Of a stretch of DNA of 64,000 nucleotides, positions 7,827 to 16,300 are shown in pieces. How positions within the stretch are numbered: position 1 is the stretch's first letter; each line of letters opens with the position of its first letter. The stretch spans positions 248,001-312,000 of the forward strand of contig CAWGPP010000006.1 in NCBI GenBank assembly GCA_963824545.1. Direction: 5' to 3'. Source of the stretch: Bog-532 sp963824545. GTDB taxonomy: Bacteria; Actinomycetota; Actinomycetes; Streptosporangiales; Streptosporangiaceae. A program made the position numbers and the translations under genes. The notes under the pieces are model-generated. The model saw only the letters and a list, made by a program, of their open reading frames with translations. It was not told the DNA's origin and ran no database searches.

Positions 7827-9191
7827 TTGTCTGACAAAATGCGACACCGGAGATTCGGGCAGCGCGCCCGGATCACCGCGGTGTCCGCTGTGACCGCGGC
7901 CGCGGCGGCCGCGGGAGCCTTCGGTGCGACCGCCGCCTCGGCGGCGCCCGCGAAGCCCGCGGGGGGACACTGCAGCCCGAGCGTCAGCAGCCAGTTCTTC
8001 GGCAAGACGGTTGAGCCATACACGGGCAAGAACACGCCCGTCTACCGCTACACCCTCAGCAACTGCCGGGGGATGACCGTCAAGATTCTCACCTACGGCG
8101 GCGTCGTCCAGTCGATCAGCGTGCCGAGCCGCTCCGGCCGCGAGGCGGACGTCGTGCTCGGCTTCAAGACGCTCGCCGACTACGTCAAATTCGACAGCCC
8201 GCCGGTCGTCGCGAACGGCGGCCCGTACTTCGGCGAGTCGATCGGCCGGTATGGCAACCGCATCGCCAAGGGCACCTTCACCCTGAACCAGCCGGGTGCC
8301 GGGCCCGTCACGTACACCCTGCCGATCAACAACAACGGCAACTCGCTGCACGGCGGCCTGGTCGGCTGGGGCAACCACATCTGGGCGGCGCAGGCTGTGC
8401 ACGGCAAGGGCACCGCGGGTGTGCAGCTCACGCTGGTCAGCCCGAATGGCGACGAGAGCCACCCGGCCGGTTCTCCCGGCTGCCCGAACGGCTGCACCGG
8501 CTACCCGGCGAAGCTCAAGGCGGTCGTGACCTACACCCTGAACAACGCCGGTCAGCTGGCCATCCACTACAAGACGACGGACGAGTCCCCGAACCTGAAC
8601 TCGGTCATCAACCAGACCAACCACAGCTACTTCAACCTGGCCGGCGAGGCCTCGGCCGCGGGCTCGGCCTACGGCCAGTACGTTCAGATGAACGCAAACA
8701 AGTACACGCCGACGGACGCCACCCAGATCCCGCTCGGCTACAACGTTCCCGTGGCGGGCACGCCGTTCGACTTCCGTGCCCCGCACACGATCGGCTCGCG
8801 CATCAACGACGTCAGCGCCCCTGACAACGCCCCCGCGCAGTTCAACCAGCTGCTCATCGCCCAGGGTTACGACCACAACTGGGTGCTGAACCACCAGACC
8901 AAGGCGACCACCGGGCCGGACGGGCTGAACCTCGCCGCGCGCGCCCTGGATCCGGCGAGCGGCCGCCTGCTGAGCGTGTGGACCGACCAGCCGGGCGTGC
9001 AGTTCTACAGCGGCAACTTCCTCAACGGCACGCTGGTGGGCATCAGCGGCCACACCTACCGGCAGGGCGCGGGCTACACGTTCGAGACCCAGCACTTCCC
9101 GAACTCCCCGAACCAGCCGAACTTCCCGTCCACCGAGATCAAGGCCGGGCAGACCATCAACTCGACCACCATCTTCGCGTTCAGCTCATAA
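7827..9191 (+). CDS. Secreted aldose 1-epimerase (mutarotase)
   Basis: This 454-residue protein belongs to the GalM family, which interconverts alpha and beta anomers of sugars. A basic N-terminus (MRHRRFGQRAR) is followed by an Ala-rich hydrophobic stretch and a likely cleavage after ATAASAAPA, so it should be exported. Family motifs are present: GRYGNRIAKGTF, NNNGNSLHGG, the catalytic-histidine segment NQTNHSYFNL, GYDHNWVL and a C-terminal glutamate in YTFETQHFPNSP. The TTG at 7827 is preferred because GGGAG lies 6 nt upstream; an in-frame ATG at 7839 is too far from it. A strong terminator follows. A substrate other than galactose is possible. Confidence 0.92.
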   Translation: MSDKMRHRRFGQRARITAVSAVTAAAAAAGAFGATAASAAPAKPAGGHCSPSVSSQFFGKTVEPYTGKNTPVYRYTLSNCRGMTVKILTYGGVVQSISVPSRSGREADVVLGFKTLADYVKFDSPPVVANGGPYFGESIGRYGNRIAKGTFTLNQPGAGPVTYTLPINNNGNSLHGGLVGWGNHIWAAQAVHGKGTAGVQLTLVSPNGDESHPAGSPGCPNGCTGYPAKLKAVVTYTLNNAGQLAIHYKTTDESPNLNSVINQTNHSYFNLAGEASAAGSAYGQYVQMNANKYTPTDATQIPLGYNVPVAGTPFDFRAPHTIGSRINDVSAPDNAPAQFNQLLIAQGYDHNWVLNHQTKATTGPDGLNLAARALDPASGRLLSVWTDQPGVQFYSGNFLNGTLVGISGHTYRQGAGYTFETQHFPNSPNQPNFPSTEIKAGQTINSTTIFAFSS

Positions 9192-9229
9192 CGATGCGCC
9201 CGGCCTGAATCGGGGCCGGCCATCATCGC

Positions 9230-9269
9230 GGGGCCCAGCGGCACGACCGCTGGGCCCCGTTTCTTTCCA
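9230..9269 (+). terminator. Intrinsic terminator after galM
   Basis: A 13-bp perfect stem (CGGGGCCCAGCGG / CCGCTGGGCCCCG) with the 5-nt loop CACGA is followed directly by TTTCTTT. It lies 38 nt after the epimerase stop codon and ahead of polA, isolating the two genes. Confidence 0.93.
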
Positions 9270-9314
9270 AGCCGAAACCGGCGTCATCGCGTCCGCCGGC
9301 GGCCCGCGTGACCA

Positions 9315-9320
9315 TAGGAT
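9315..9320 (+). promoter_or_regulatory. -10 box for a leaderless polA transcript
   Basis: TAGGAT ends 6 nt before the GTG at 9327. This supports a leaderless mRNA starting at that GTG and argues against the in-frame TTG at 9321. Confidence 0.5.
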
Positions 9321-9326
9321 TTGACC

Positions 9327-12158
9327 GTGGCGACGAAGACTGCGGCCGCGCCGGGCGGCCAGGAAGCCGGGGCTCAGATCGCGACCCGGGGCCGGCTGCT
9401 GCTGCTCGACGGGCACTCACTGGCCTACCGGGCGTTTTTCGCCTTGCCGCCGGAGAACTTCTCCACCACCACGGGGCAGCCGACCAATGCGGTGTACGGC
9501 TTCACGGCCATGCTCATCAACGTGCTGCGCGATGAGCAGCCCACGCACGTCGCGGTGGCGTTCGACCGCAGCGAGCCGACGTTCCGGCACGAGCAGTACG
9601 TCGAGTACAAGGCGAACCGGCGGGAGACGCCCGAGGACTTCCGCAGCCAGCTCAGCTTGATCTTTGAGGTGCTCGACGCGCTGGGCATCGCCCGGCTGAG
9701 CGCGGCCGGGTTCGAGGCCAACGACGTCATCGCGACGCTGGCCACCCGGGCCGAGAACGACGGCATGGACGTGCTGATCGTCACCGGCGACCGTGACGTG
9801 CTGCAGCTCGTTGACGATCATGTAACGGTCCTGATGACCCGCCGCGGGATCACCGACATGTCGCGCTTCACCCCGGCCGCGGTCGAGGAGAAATACGGGC
9901 TGACGCCCCAGCAGTACCCCGACTTCGCCGCCATCCGGGGCGACCCGAGCGACAACCTGCCCGGGATCCCCGGGGTGGGGGAGAAGACCGCCACCAAGTG
10001 GGTCAGGGAGTTCGGCTCGCTGGAAGACCTCGTCAACCGGGTCGACGAGGTCAAGGGCAAGGCCGGTGACGCGCTGCGCGAGCACCTCGGCGACGTACTG
10101 CGCAACCGGCAGATGACCGCGCTGGTACGTGACGTCCCGCTGGCCGATATCGGCGCGGGCCCGGACGAGCTGATCCCGCGCGTCTGGGACCGGGAGCAGA
10201 TCCACCAGCTGTTCGACACCCTGCAGTTCCGTGTGCTCCGCGAGCGCCTCTACGCGACGCTGCCCGACGGCATCTGCGGCGTCGCGGCGGGCGAGACGGC
10301 CGGGGCCGAGCCGGCCGCCGGCTTCGACGTCGAGGTGACCCTGCTTGGCCCGGACGAGGTGGCTGAATGGATCGCCGACCACGCCGCCACCGTACCCGCC
10401 GCGGCGGGTAGCGCCGTGGCCGGGCCCGCGAGCGACGCCGGTGACCCCGGGGCCGCCCGGACGACCCGCACCGGCCTGGCGGTCAGCGGCACCTGGGGCC
10501 GCGGCACCGGGACGCTGAGCGGGATCGCGATCGCCGCACCGGACGGCCACGGCGCCTACCTCGACCCGACCGCGCTGACCGAGTCCGACTCGGACGCCCT
10601 CGCGGGCTGGCTCGCCACCGCGGACCTGCCCAAGGCCCTGCACGACGCCAAGGGCCCGATCCACGCGTTCGCCGCGCACGGCTTCGAGCTGGCCGGGCTG
10701 ACCAGCGACACCGCGCTGGCCGCCTACCTGGCGCTGCCCGGCCAGCGCTCGTTCGACCTGGGCGACCTGACCCTGCGTTACCTGGGCAAGGAACTGCGCG
10801 ACGCGAGCGTCCCCGAACAGCTCACCCTGGACGGTTCCGGCGAGGCAGACGCCGCGGCCAACCTGGTCCTGCACGCCCGCGCGACCGCGGAGCTGGCCGA
10901 CGCCCTGGACGCCGACCTGGACCGCCGCGGTGCCGCTGCCCTGCTGCAGGACGTCGAGCTGCCGCTGGTCGGCGTCCTCGCGCGGATGGAGCGGACCGGG
11001 ATCGCCGCCGACACCGATCACCTGGCGGCCATGTCGGCGACGTTGCACGGTGAGGTCAAGGCGGCTGAGCAGGCCGCGTTCGCGGTCACCGGGCACGAGT
11101 TCAATCTCGGCTCGCCCAAGCAGCTGCAGGAAGTGCTGTTCACCGAGCTGGACCTGCCCAAGACCAAGCGCATCAAGACCGGGTACACCACCGACTCCGA
11201 CGCCCTCACCAGCCTGCTCGCCCAGACCGGGCGCCCGGTGCTCGAGCACCTGCTGCGCTACCGGGACGTCGCCAAGCTGAAGAGCATCGTGGATTCGCTG
11301 ATCCCGATGGCCGGCGAGGACGGCCGCATCCACACGACGTTCAACCAGATGATCGCGGCGACCGGCCGGCTGTCGTCGACCGACCCGAACCTGCAGAACA
11401 TCCCGATCCGGACCGAGGAGGGCCGCGGGATCCGGCGCGCGTTCGTCGTCGGCGCGGGGTATGAGACCCTGCTGACCGCGGACTACAGCCAGATCGAGCT
11501 GCGGATCATGGCGCACCTGTCCGGGGACGAGGCGCTGATCGCGGCGTTCGAGTCCGGGCACGACTTCCACGCGGCGACCGCGTCGCGGGTCTTCGGCCTG
11601 CCGCCGGAGCAGATCAACGGTGAGCTGCGGAACCGGATCAAGGTGATGAACTACGGGCTGGCCTACGGGCTGTCCGCGTTCGGCCTGTCCTCGCAGCTGC
11701 ACATCCCCGCCGACGAGGCGCGCACGCTGATGGACGGGTACTTCACCGAGTTCGGCGGGGTCAGGGACTACCTGCGGGACGTGGTGGCCCGCGCCCGCCA
11801 GGAGGGGTACACGGAGACCATGTTCGGCCGTCGCCGGTACCTGCCCGACCTGACCTCCGACAACCGGCAGCGCCGGGAGATGGCCGAGCGGATGGCGCTG
11901 AACGCCCCGATCCAGGGGTCCGCCGCGGACATCATCAAGATGGCGATGCTGGCCGTGGACCGGGCCATCCGCGAGCGGGACCTGAAGTCGCGGATGCTGC
12001 TGCAGGTGCACGACGAGCTGATCTTCGAAGTGGCGCCCGGCGAGTTCGAGGCGCTGCGGGACCTGGCCCGCGCCGAGATGGCTGCCGCGGCCGGCCTGCG
12101 GGTCCCGCTGGAGGTCTCGGTGGGCTCCGGTGCCAGCTGGTGGGATGCCGCGCACTGA
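9327..12158 (+). CDS. polA: DNA polymerase I
   Basis: This 943-residue enzyme handles Okazaki-fragment processing and repair synthesis. The 5'-3' exonuclease domain occupies the first ~300 residues (LLLLDGHSLAYRAFFALP, VTGDRDVLQLV, GDPSDNLPGIPGVGEKTA). The middle 3'-5' exonuclease-like domain (~310-560) has lost the usual catalytic acidic motifs and contains Ala/Gly-rich inserts, as in other actinobacterial Pol I proteins. The polymerase domain is complete, with DYSQIELRIMAHLSGD (motif A), RNRIKVMNYGLAYG (motif B) and QVHDELIFEV (motif C). The GTG start follows the -10 box at 9315. No terminator is seen before rpsA. Confidence 0.97.
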   Translation: MATKTAAAPGGQEAGAQIATRGRLLLLDGHSLAYRAFFALPPENFSTTTGQPTNAVYGFTAMLINVLRDEQPTHVAVAFDRSEPTFRHEQYVEYKANRRETPEDFRSQLSLIFEVLDALGIARLSAAGFEANDVIATLATRAENDGMDVLIVTGDRDVLQLVDDHVTVLMTRRGITDMSRFTPAAVEEKYGLTPQQYPDFAAIRGDPSDNLPGIPGVGEKTATKWVREFGSLEDLVNRVDEVKGKAGDALREHLGDVLRNRQMTALVRDVPLADIGAGPDELIPRVWDREQIHQLFDTLQFRVLRERLYATLPDGICGVAAGETAGAEPAAGFDVEVTLLGPDEVAEWIADHAATVPAAAGSAVAGPASDAGDPGAARTTRTGLAVSGTWGRGTGTLSGIAIAAPDGHGAYLDPTALTESDSDALAGWLATADLPKALHDAKGPIHAFAAHGFELAGLTSDTALAAYLALPGQRSFDLGDLTLRYLGKELRDASVPEQLTLDGSGEADAAANLVLHARATAELADALDADLDRRGAAALLQDVELPLVGVLARMERTGIAADTDHLAAMSATLHGEVKAAEQAAFAVTGHEFNLGSPKQLQEVLFTELDLPKTKRIKTGYTTDSDALTSLLAQTGRPVLEHLLRYRDVAKLKSIVDSLIPMAGEDGRIHTTFNQMIAATGRLSSTDPNLQNIPIRTEEGRGIRRAFVVGAGYETLLTADYSQIELRIMAHLSGDEALIAAFESGHDFHAATASRVFGLPPEQINGELRNRIKVMNYGLAYGLSAFGLSSQLHIPADEARTLMDGYFTEFGGVRDYLRDVVARARQEGYTETMFGRRRYLPDLTSDNRQRREMAERMALNAPIQGSAADIIKMAMLAVDRAIRERDLKSRMLLQVHDELIFEVAPGEFEALRDLARAEMAAAAGLRVPLEVSVGSGASWWDAAH

Positions 12159-12235
12159 CCGTCACGCCGGTGGGGAACGCGTGGGCAATGGAGCGCCGAG
12201 GCCGGGTAAACGGCGCGCCGGAAACGCTTGTCCGA

Positions 12236-12264
12236 TTGACCACGTGGCGTAGCTCTCATATCCT
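12236..12264 (+). promoter_or_regulatory. Sigma-70-type promoter for rpsA
   Basis: TTGACC (12236-12241) and TATCCT (12259-12264) are separated by exactly 17 nt, close to the housekeeping consensus. Transcription would start near 12271, giving a leader of about 175 nt before the rpsA ATG. That is long enough for the kind of autogenous control known for rpsA mRNAs elsewhere. No other gene lies in 12159-12446. Confidence 0.75.
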
Positions 12265-12446
12265 GAACGCTGCGCTGTGTTTCGTGTGGTCCGTTTGTCA
12301 CTTGACCTCACCGGCGGCCTACCAGCCGCTCCGAGGGCCGGCCCAGGTCGGCCCCGGCAGGGTTTCCTGATTCTGGTCCTTCCGGCGGGTTCCGCGGGAT
12401 GTGGCGCGCCCTCATAATCCTGTCCGCATCCGGAGCCAACCCACAC

Positions 12447-13992
12447 ATGACGAGCAGTACAGAAGCCAACTCGACCCCTAAGGTAGCGGTCAACGACATC
12501 GGGTCCGAGGAGGCATTCCTCGCCGCGATCGATGAGACCATCAAGTACTTCAATGACGGCGACATTGTCGAAGGAACCGTCGTCAAGGTCGATCGAGAAC
12601 GAGGTCTTGCTCGACATCGGCTACAAGACAGAGGGCGTGATTCCCTCTCGTGAGCTGTCGATCAAGCATGATGTCGATCCCCACGATGTGGTCAAAGTAG
12701 GTGAGCACATCGAAGCCCTTGTCCTGCAGAAGGAGGACAAGGAGGGACGCCTGATCCTGTCCAAGAAGCGCGCGCAGTACGAGCGCGCCTGGGGCACGAT
12801 CGAGAAGATCAAGGAAGAGGACGGCGTCGTCACGGGCACCGTCATCGAGGTCGTCAAGGGCGGCCTCATCCTCGACATCGGCCTGCGCGGCTTCCTGCCC
12901 GCCTCGCTGGTGGAGATGCGCCGCGTCCGCGACCTGCAGCCCTACGTCGGCCGCGAGCTCGAAGCGAAGATCATCGAGCTGGACAAGAACCGCAACAACG
13001 TGGTCCTGTCCCGGCGCGCCTGGCTGGAGCAGACCCAGTCCGAGGTCCGGCACACGTTCCTCAACACCCTGCAGAAGGGCCAGATCCGCAAGGGCGTCGT
13101 GTCGTCCATCGTCAACTTCGGCGCGTTCGTCGATCTGGGCGGCGTGGACGGCCTGGTGCACGTGTCGGAGCTGTCCTGGAAGCACATCGACCACCCCGGC
13201 GAGGTCGTTGAGGTCGGCCAGGAGGTCACGGTCGAGGTGCTGGACGTGGACATGGACCGCGAGCGGGTCTCGCTGTCGCTGAAGTCCACCCAGGAAGACC
13301 CGTGGCAGCAGTTCGCCCGCACGCACCAGATCGGCCAGGTCGTGCCCGGCCGGGTCACCAAGCTGGTGCCGTTCGGCGCGTTCGTCCGGGTCGAGGAGGG
13401 CATCGAGGGCCTGGTGCACATCTCCGAGCTGGCGGACCGGCACGTCGAGATCCCCGAGCAGGTCGTCCAGGTCGGCGACGAGATCTTCGTGAAGATCATC
13501 GACATCGACCTCGACCGGCGCCGGATCTCGCTGTCGCTCAAGCAGGCCAACGAGGGCACCATCGGCGAGGCGGTCGGCGACGACTTCGACCCGACCCTCT
13601 ACGGCATGCCCGCCACGTACGACGAGCAGGGCAACTACGAATACCCCGAAGGCTTCGACCCGGAGACCGGCGAGTGGCTCGACGGCTTCGACGCACAGCG
13701 TGAGGAGTGGGAGCGCCAGTACGCCGAGGCGCGCACCCGCTTCGAGGCGCACCGGCGGCAGGTCGAGGAGGCCCGCAAGGCCGACTCCGACGCGGCCGAG
13801 GCCGGCGAGGACGGGGCGCCGGTCACGTCGTCCAGCACGTCGTCACCGGCGTCGTCCACCAGCTCGCCCAGCGCGCCGCGTGGCGGCTCCCGCTCGGGCA
13901 CCAGCTCGACGAGCGGCTCGGGCGGCGGCGCGCTGGCCTCCGACGAGGCCCTCGCGGCGCTGCGCGACAAGCTGTCCGGCGGCCAGGGCTGA
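12447..13992 (+). CDS. rpsA: 30S ribosomal protein S1, frameshifted in this sequence
   Basis: S1 unwinds and docks mRNA on the 30S subunit. The start MTSSTEANSTPKVAVNDIGS at 12447 reads normally to VEGTVVKVDR (about 12590). The frame then breaks, and the expected continuation EVLLDIGYKTEGVIPSREL is found one frame over. One extra base in the stretch at 12588-12600 explains this. Four S1 RNA-binding repeats follow (for example GVVSSIVNFGAFVDLGGVDG and GRVTKLVPFGAFVRVEEGIEG), then an acidic and Ser/Gly-rich tail. S1 is normally essential, so a sequence error is more likely than a real mutation. The repaired length would be about 515 residues. A strong promoter lies upstream and a terminator downstream. 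Confidence 0.93.
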
Positions 13993-14016
13993 GCCCTGGC
14001 CTCGCGGCCAGATCGT

Positions 14017-14057
14017 GAACGGGCCGGGTTCCGCAGCCGCGGGAACCCGGCCCGTTC
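14017..14057 (+). terminator. Perfect 16-bp hairpin after rpsA
   Basis: GAACGGGCCGGGTTCC (14017-14032) pairs perfectly with GGAACCCGGCCCGTTC (14042-14057) around a 9-nt loop. There is no T-run, which is common for actinobacterial terminators. It lies between the rpsA stop codon and coaE. Confidence 0.85.
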
Positions 14058-14083
14058 GGCGCTGCGATGGGAGTGAGGTTCGG

Positions 14084-14707
14084 GTGCTTCGGGTCGGGCT
14101 CACCGGCGGGATCGGTTCCGGCAAGAGCGAAGTGTCGCGGCGGCTCGCCGCGCACGGGGCCGCGATCGTGGACGCCGACCTGGCCGCCCGCGAGGTGGTG
14201 GAGCCCGGTACTCCCGGGCTGGGCCAGATCGCCGCGGTGTTCGGCCCTGAGGTGATCCGGCCGGACGGCCGCCTGGACCGGGGCCGCCTGGGCCAGCTGG
14301 TCTTCGCCGAGCCGGGCCTGCGCGCGAAGCTGAACGCCATCGTGCACCCCCTGGTGCACGAGCGGATGGGCCAGCTGGACCGCGAGGCCATGGCCTCGGC
14401 CGGGCCGGCCGGGATCGTCGTGCACGATGTCCCGCTGCTGGCCGAGAACGGGCTGGCGGGCGGGTTCGACACGGTCATGGTCGTCGACGCTCCAGAAGAC
14501 CAGCAGGCACAGCGGCTGATCACGGTGCGCGGGATGTCCGCCGGGCAGGCCAGGGAGCGGATGGCGGCCCAGGCCAGCCGCGAGCAGCGGCTCGCGATCG
14601 CCGACATTGTGATCGACAACTCGGGGCCCCTGGAGGACCTGGACCGGCGGGTCAACGAGGTCTGGGCCGTGCTGCGCGACCGCGCCGCCGCCCGGTCCCG
14701 GGGGTAG
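14084..14707 (+). CDS. coaE: Dephospho-CoA kinase
   Basis: This 207-residue P-loop kinase phosphorylates the ribose 3'-OH of dephospho-CoA, the last step of CoA synthesis. It begins VLRVGLTGGIGSGKSEVSRR with the Walker A motif, followed by VDADLAAREVVEPGTPGL and the segment HDVPLLAENGLAGGFDTVMVV typical of the family. Many actinobacterial CoaE proteins have a C-terminal extension; this one ends at the core. The GTG at 14084 has a GGGAGTGAGG ribosome site at 14069-14078. A longer upstream frame runs through rpsA and is not used. The rpsA-coaE order is conserved in actinobacteria. Confidence 0.95.
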   Translation: MLRVGLTGGIGSGKSEVSRRLAAHGAAIVDADLAAREVVEPGTPGLGQIAAVFGPEVIRPDGRLDRGRLGQLVFAEPGLRAKLNAIVHPLVHERMGQLDREAMASAGPAGIVVHDVPLLAENGLAGGFDTVMVVDAPEDQQAQRLITVRGMSAGQARERMAAQASREQRLAIADIVIDNSGPLEDLDRRVNEVWAVLRDRAAARSRG

Positions 14708-14774
14708 GCCCGGGCGTCACGCCAGGCGGCGGTCGGTCCCGGGGTAGGCCCGGGTGTCACGCCAGGCGGCGGTC
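14701..14774. repeat. 40-bp tandem duplication at the coaE/marR junction
   Basis: A block beginning GGGGTAGGCCCGGG and running through TCACGCCAGGCGGCGGTC occurs at 14701-14734 and again, with one substitution, at 14741-14774. The unit includes the last codons and TGA of the marR-type gene on the minus strand, so the duplication copied that gene's 3' end. It leaves both genes intact. Confidence 0.8.
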
Positions 14775-15257
14775 TGCCAGGCCGGCCCAGGGCGGGCTTG
14801 CCGCTGCGGCGCCGACGTTGGCGGCCAGGTGGCCGAGCAGGGCGGCCAGCGTCGCCAGGTCGGCGTCGGCGAGGTCCGCTCGGAGCTTGGCGTCGAAGGC
14901 GATCGCGGCGTCCCGCAGGCGCACGAACGCCGCCTCGCCCGCTTCGGTCAGCGCGACCACCTGGACGCGCCGGTTGGCGGCGTCTCGGGTCCGGGTGACC
15001 AGTCCCCGGGCGTCCATGGCGTTCAGATGGTGCGTCAGCGTGGCCTCGCGCACTCCGACCGCCGCCGCAAGCTCCCGCTGGTTGGCTGGCTTGCGGATCT
15101 TCAGGTTGAGCAGGATCAGCCAGACCGGCAGGGTGCCGCCCGCTTCGCCGAGAGCCTCGTCGAACGCGCGCTCCACGGCGCGGGCTGTCTGGCTCAAGCG
15201 GAGCCCGATCGGGAGAGGAAACGATGCTGGCACGTCGGCCAGCATAGCACCAAGCAT
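14757..15257 (-). CDS. MarR-family transcriptional regulator
   Basis: This winged-helix regulator has up to 166 residues. The dimer helix (LRLSQTARAVERAFDEAL), the recognition region (NQRELAAAVGVREATLTHHLNAM) and the wing (RGLVTRTRDAANRRVQVVALTEAG) are all clear. It is divergent from a two-gene ABC exporter, and the short intergenic region contains ATCTAAT repeats that cover the exporter promoter. It therefore very likely represses that exporter until a ligand binds. The start is uncertain: ATG at 15257 or 15245, or a GTG at 15233 that sits 7 nt after a TATGCT box and could be leaderless. Confidence 0.9.
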   Translation of the reverse strand: MLGAMLADVPASFPLPIGLRLSQTARAVERAFDEALGEAGGTLPVWLILLNLKIRKPANQRELAAAVGVREATLTHHLNAMDARGLVTRTRDAANRRVQVVALTEAGEAAFVRLRDAAIAFDAKLRADLADADLATLAALLGHLAANVGAAAASPPWAGLADRRLA

Positions 15258-15300
15258 CGATATCTAATTGATTGACATCTAATTCTTAGATATCTAATCT
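15258..15300. promoter_or_regulatory. Divergent operator/promoter between marR-type gene and ABC exporter
   Basis: TTGACA (15272-15277) and TAATCT (15295-15300) are spaced by 17 nt and form a near-consensus promoter firing toward the exporter. The sequence ATCTAAT occurs three times, and TTAGATATCTAA at 15287-15298 is a perfect palindrome. These are typical of MarR half-sites and overlie the spacer and -10 box, so bound repressor would block RNA polymerase. Confidence 0.8.
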
Positions 15301-15361
15301 TCTGTGGTAGCGGCGGCCGCACGCCCGGGCCGCCGGGGCAGAGCGAGAAGGGACTCGCGAA

Positions 15362-16300
15362 ATGGACACACCCACAGTTGAGGCCGACGGCCTGCGGAAG
15401 GCCTTCGGCGAGGTGCAGGCGCTGGACGGGCTGAGCCTGGCGGTGCCCGCAGGATCTGTGCTCGGGCTGCTCGGGCCGAATGGGTCGGGCAAGACCACCA
15501 CCGTCTCCATCCTGGCCACCTCGCTGCGTCCTGACGCCGGCCACGCGGCCGTCGGCGGGCTTGACGTGGTGACGGAGGCGGCGCGGGTACGACGCGTCAT
15601 CGGGCTGGCGGGCCAGTTCGCGGCCGTGGATCCGAACTTGACCGGACGGGAGAACCTCCGGCTGATCGGGCGGCTGTCCAGGCTGGGCCGCAGGCAGGCC
15701 CGGGTCCGCGCGGACGAGTTGCTTGACAGCTTCGGGCTGAACGCGGCGGCCGGCCGGCTCGTACGCGGCTACTCGGGTGGGATGCGGCGGCGGCTCGACG
15801 TGGCCGCCGCGCTGCTGCACCGGCCGGCCGTGCTGTTCCTCGACGAGCCCACCACCGGCCTGGACCCGGAAAGCCGCTTCGCGCTGTGGGATTCGGTGCG
15901 CGACCTCGCCAGGTCCGGCACTACCGTGCTGCTGACCACGCAATACCTGGAAGAAGCCGACGCACTGGCCGATCAGGTGGTGATCATCTCCGCCGGGCGG
16001 GTAGCCGGCACCGGCACCCCCGCAGAGCTGAAGGCCCGGTTCGGCACGGTGCTCTTCCACCTGGATTTCGGCAGGCAGGAGGCCGCTCGGGCCGCCCATA
16101 CGGCGCTGGCTTCTGCCGGCTACCGGCCACAGCGCGACGGTGCCGGCCTCCAGATCCGGTCCGCTACCGGTTCCGGGGAGCTTCCCGGCATGCTGCGCGC
16201 CCTGGGCGGCCGCGCACCCGACCCGGTGTCCGTCGCGGTACGCGAACCTACCTTGGACGACGTATTCCTCTCTCTTACCGGTGGAGGTGAAGCAGCATGA
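15362..16300 (+). CDS. ABC exporter ATP-binding protein (DrrA-like)
   Basis: This 312-residue cytoplasmic ATPase belongs to the drug-resistance (DrrA/daunorubicin) class of ABC-2 exporters. Walker A is GPNGSGKTT, the signature is YSGGMRRRLD, and Walker B is VLFLDEPTTGLDP, followed by the switch region LLTTQYLEEADALAD. The C-terminal ~80 residues match the regulatory tail found in this class. The ATG has an AGAAGGGA ribosome site. Its stop overlaps the permease start (ATGA), so the two are translationally coupled. The divergent MarR regulator suggests induction by a toxic small molecule; the substrate is unknown. Confidence 0.94.
   Translation: MDTPTVEADGLRKAFGEVQALDGLSLAVPAGSVLGLLGPNGSGKTTTVSILATSLRPDAGHAAVGGLDVVTEAARVRRVIGLAGQFAAVDPNLTGRENLRLIGRLSRLGRRQARVRADELLDSFGLNAAAGRLVRGYSGGMRRRLDVAAALLHRPAVLFLDEPTTGLDPESRFALWDSVRDLARSGTTVLLTTQYLEEADALADQVVIISAGRVAGTGTPAELKARFGTVLFHLDFGRQEAARAAHTALASAGYRPQRDGAGLQIRSATGSGELPGMLRALGGRAPDPVSVAVREPTLDDVFLSLTGGGEAA

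Noticed and set aside
9417..12155. A 912-codon minus-strand ORF opposite polA
   Set aside because: High GC content leaves antisense frames open; polA on the plus strand has all family motifs.
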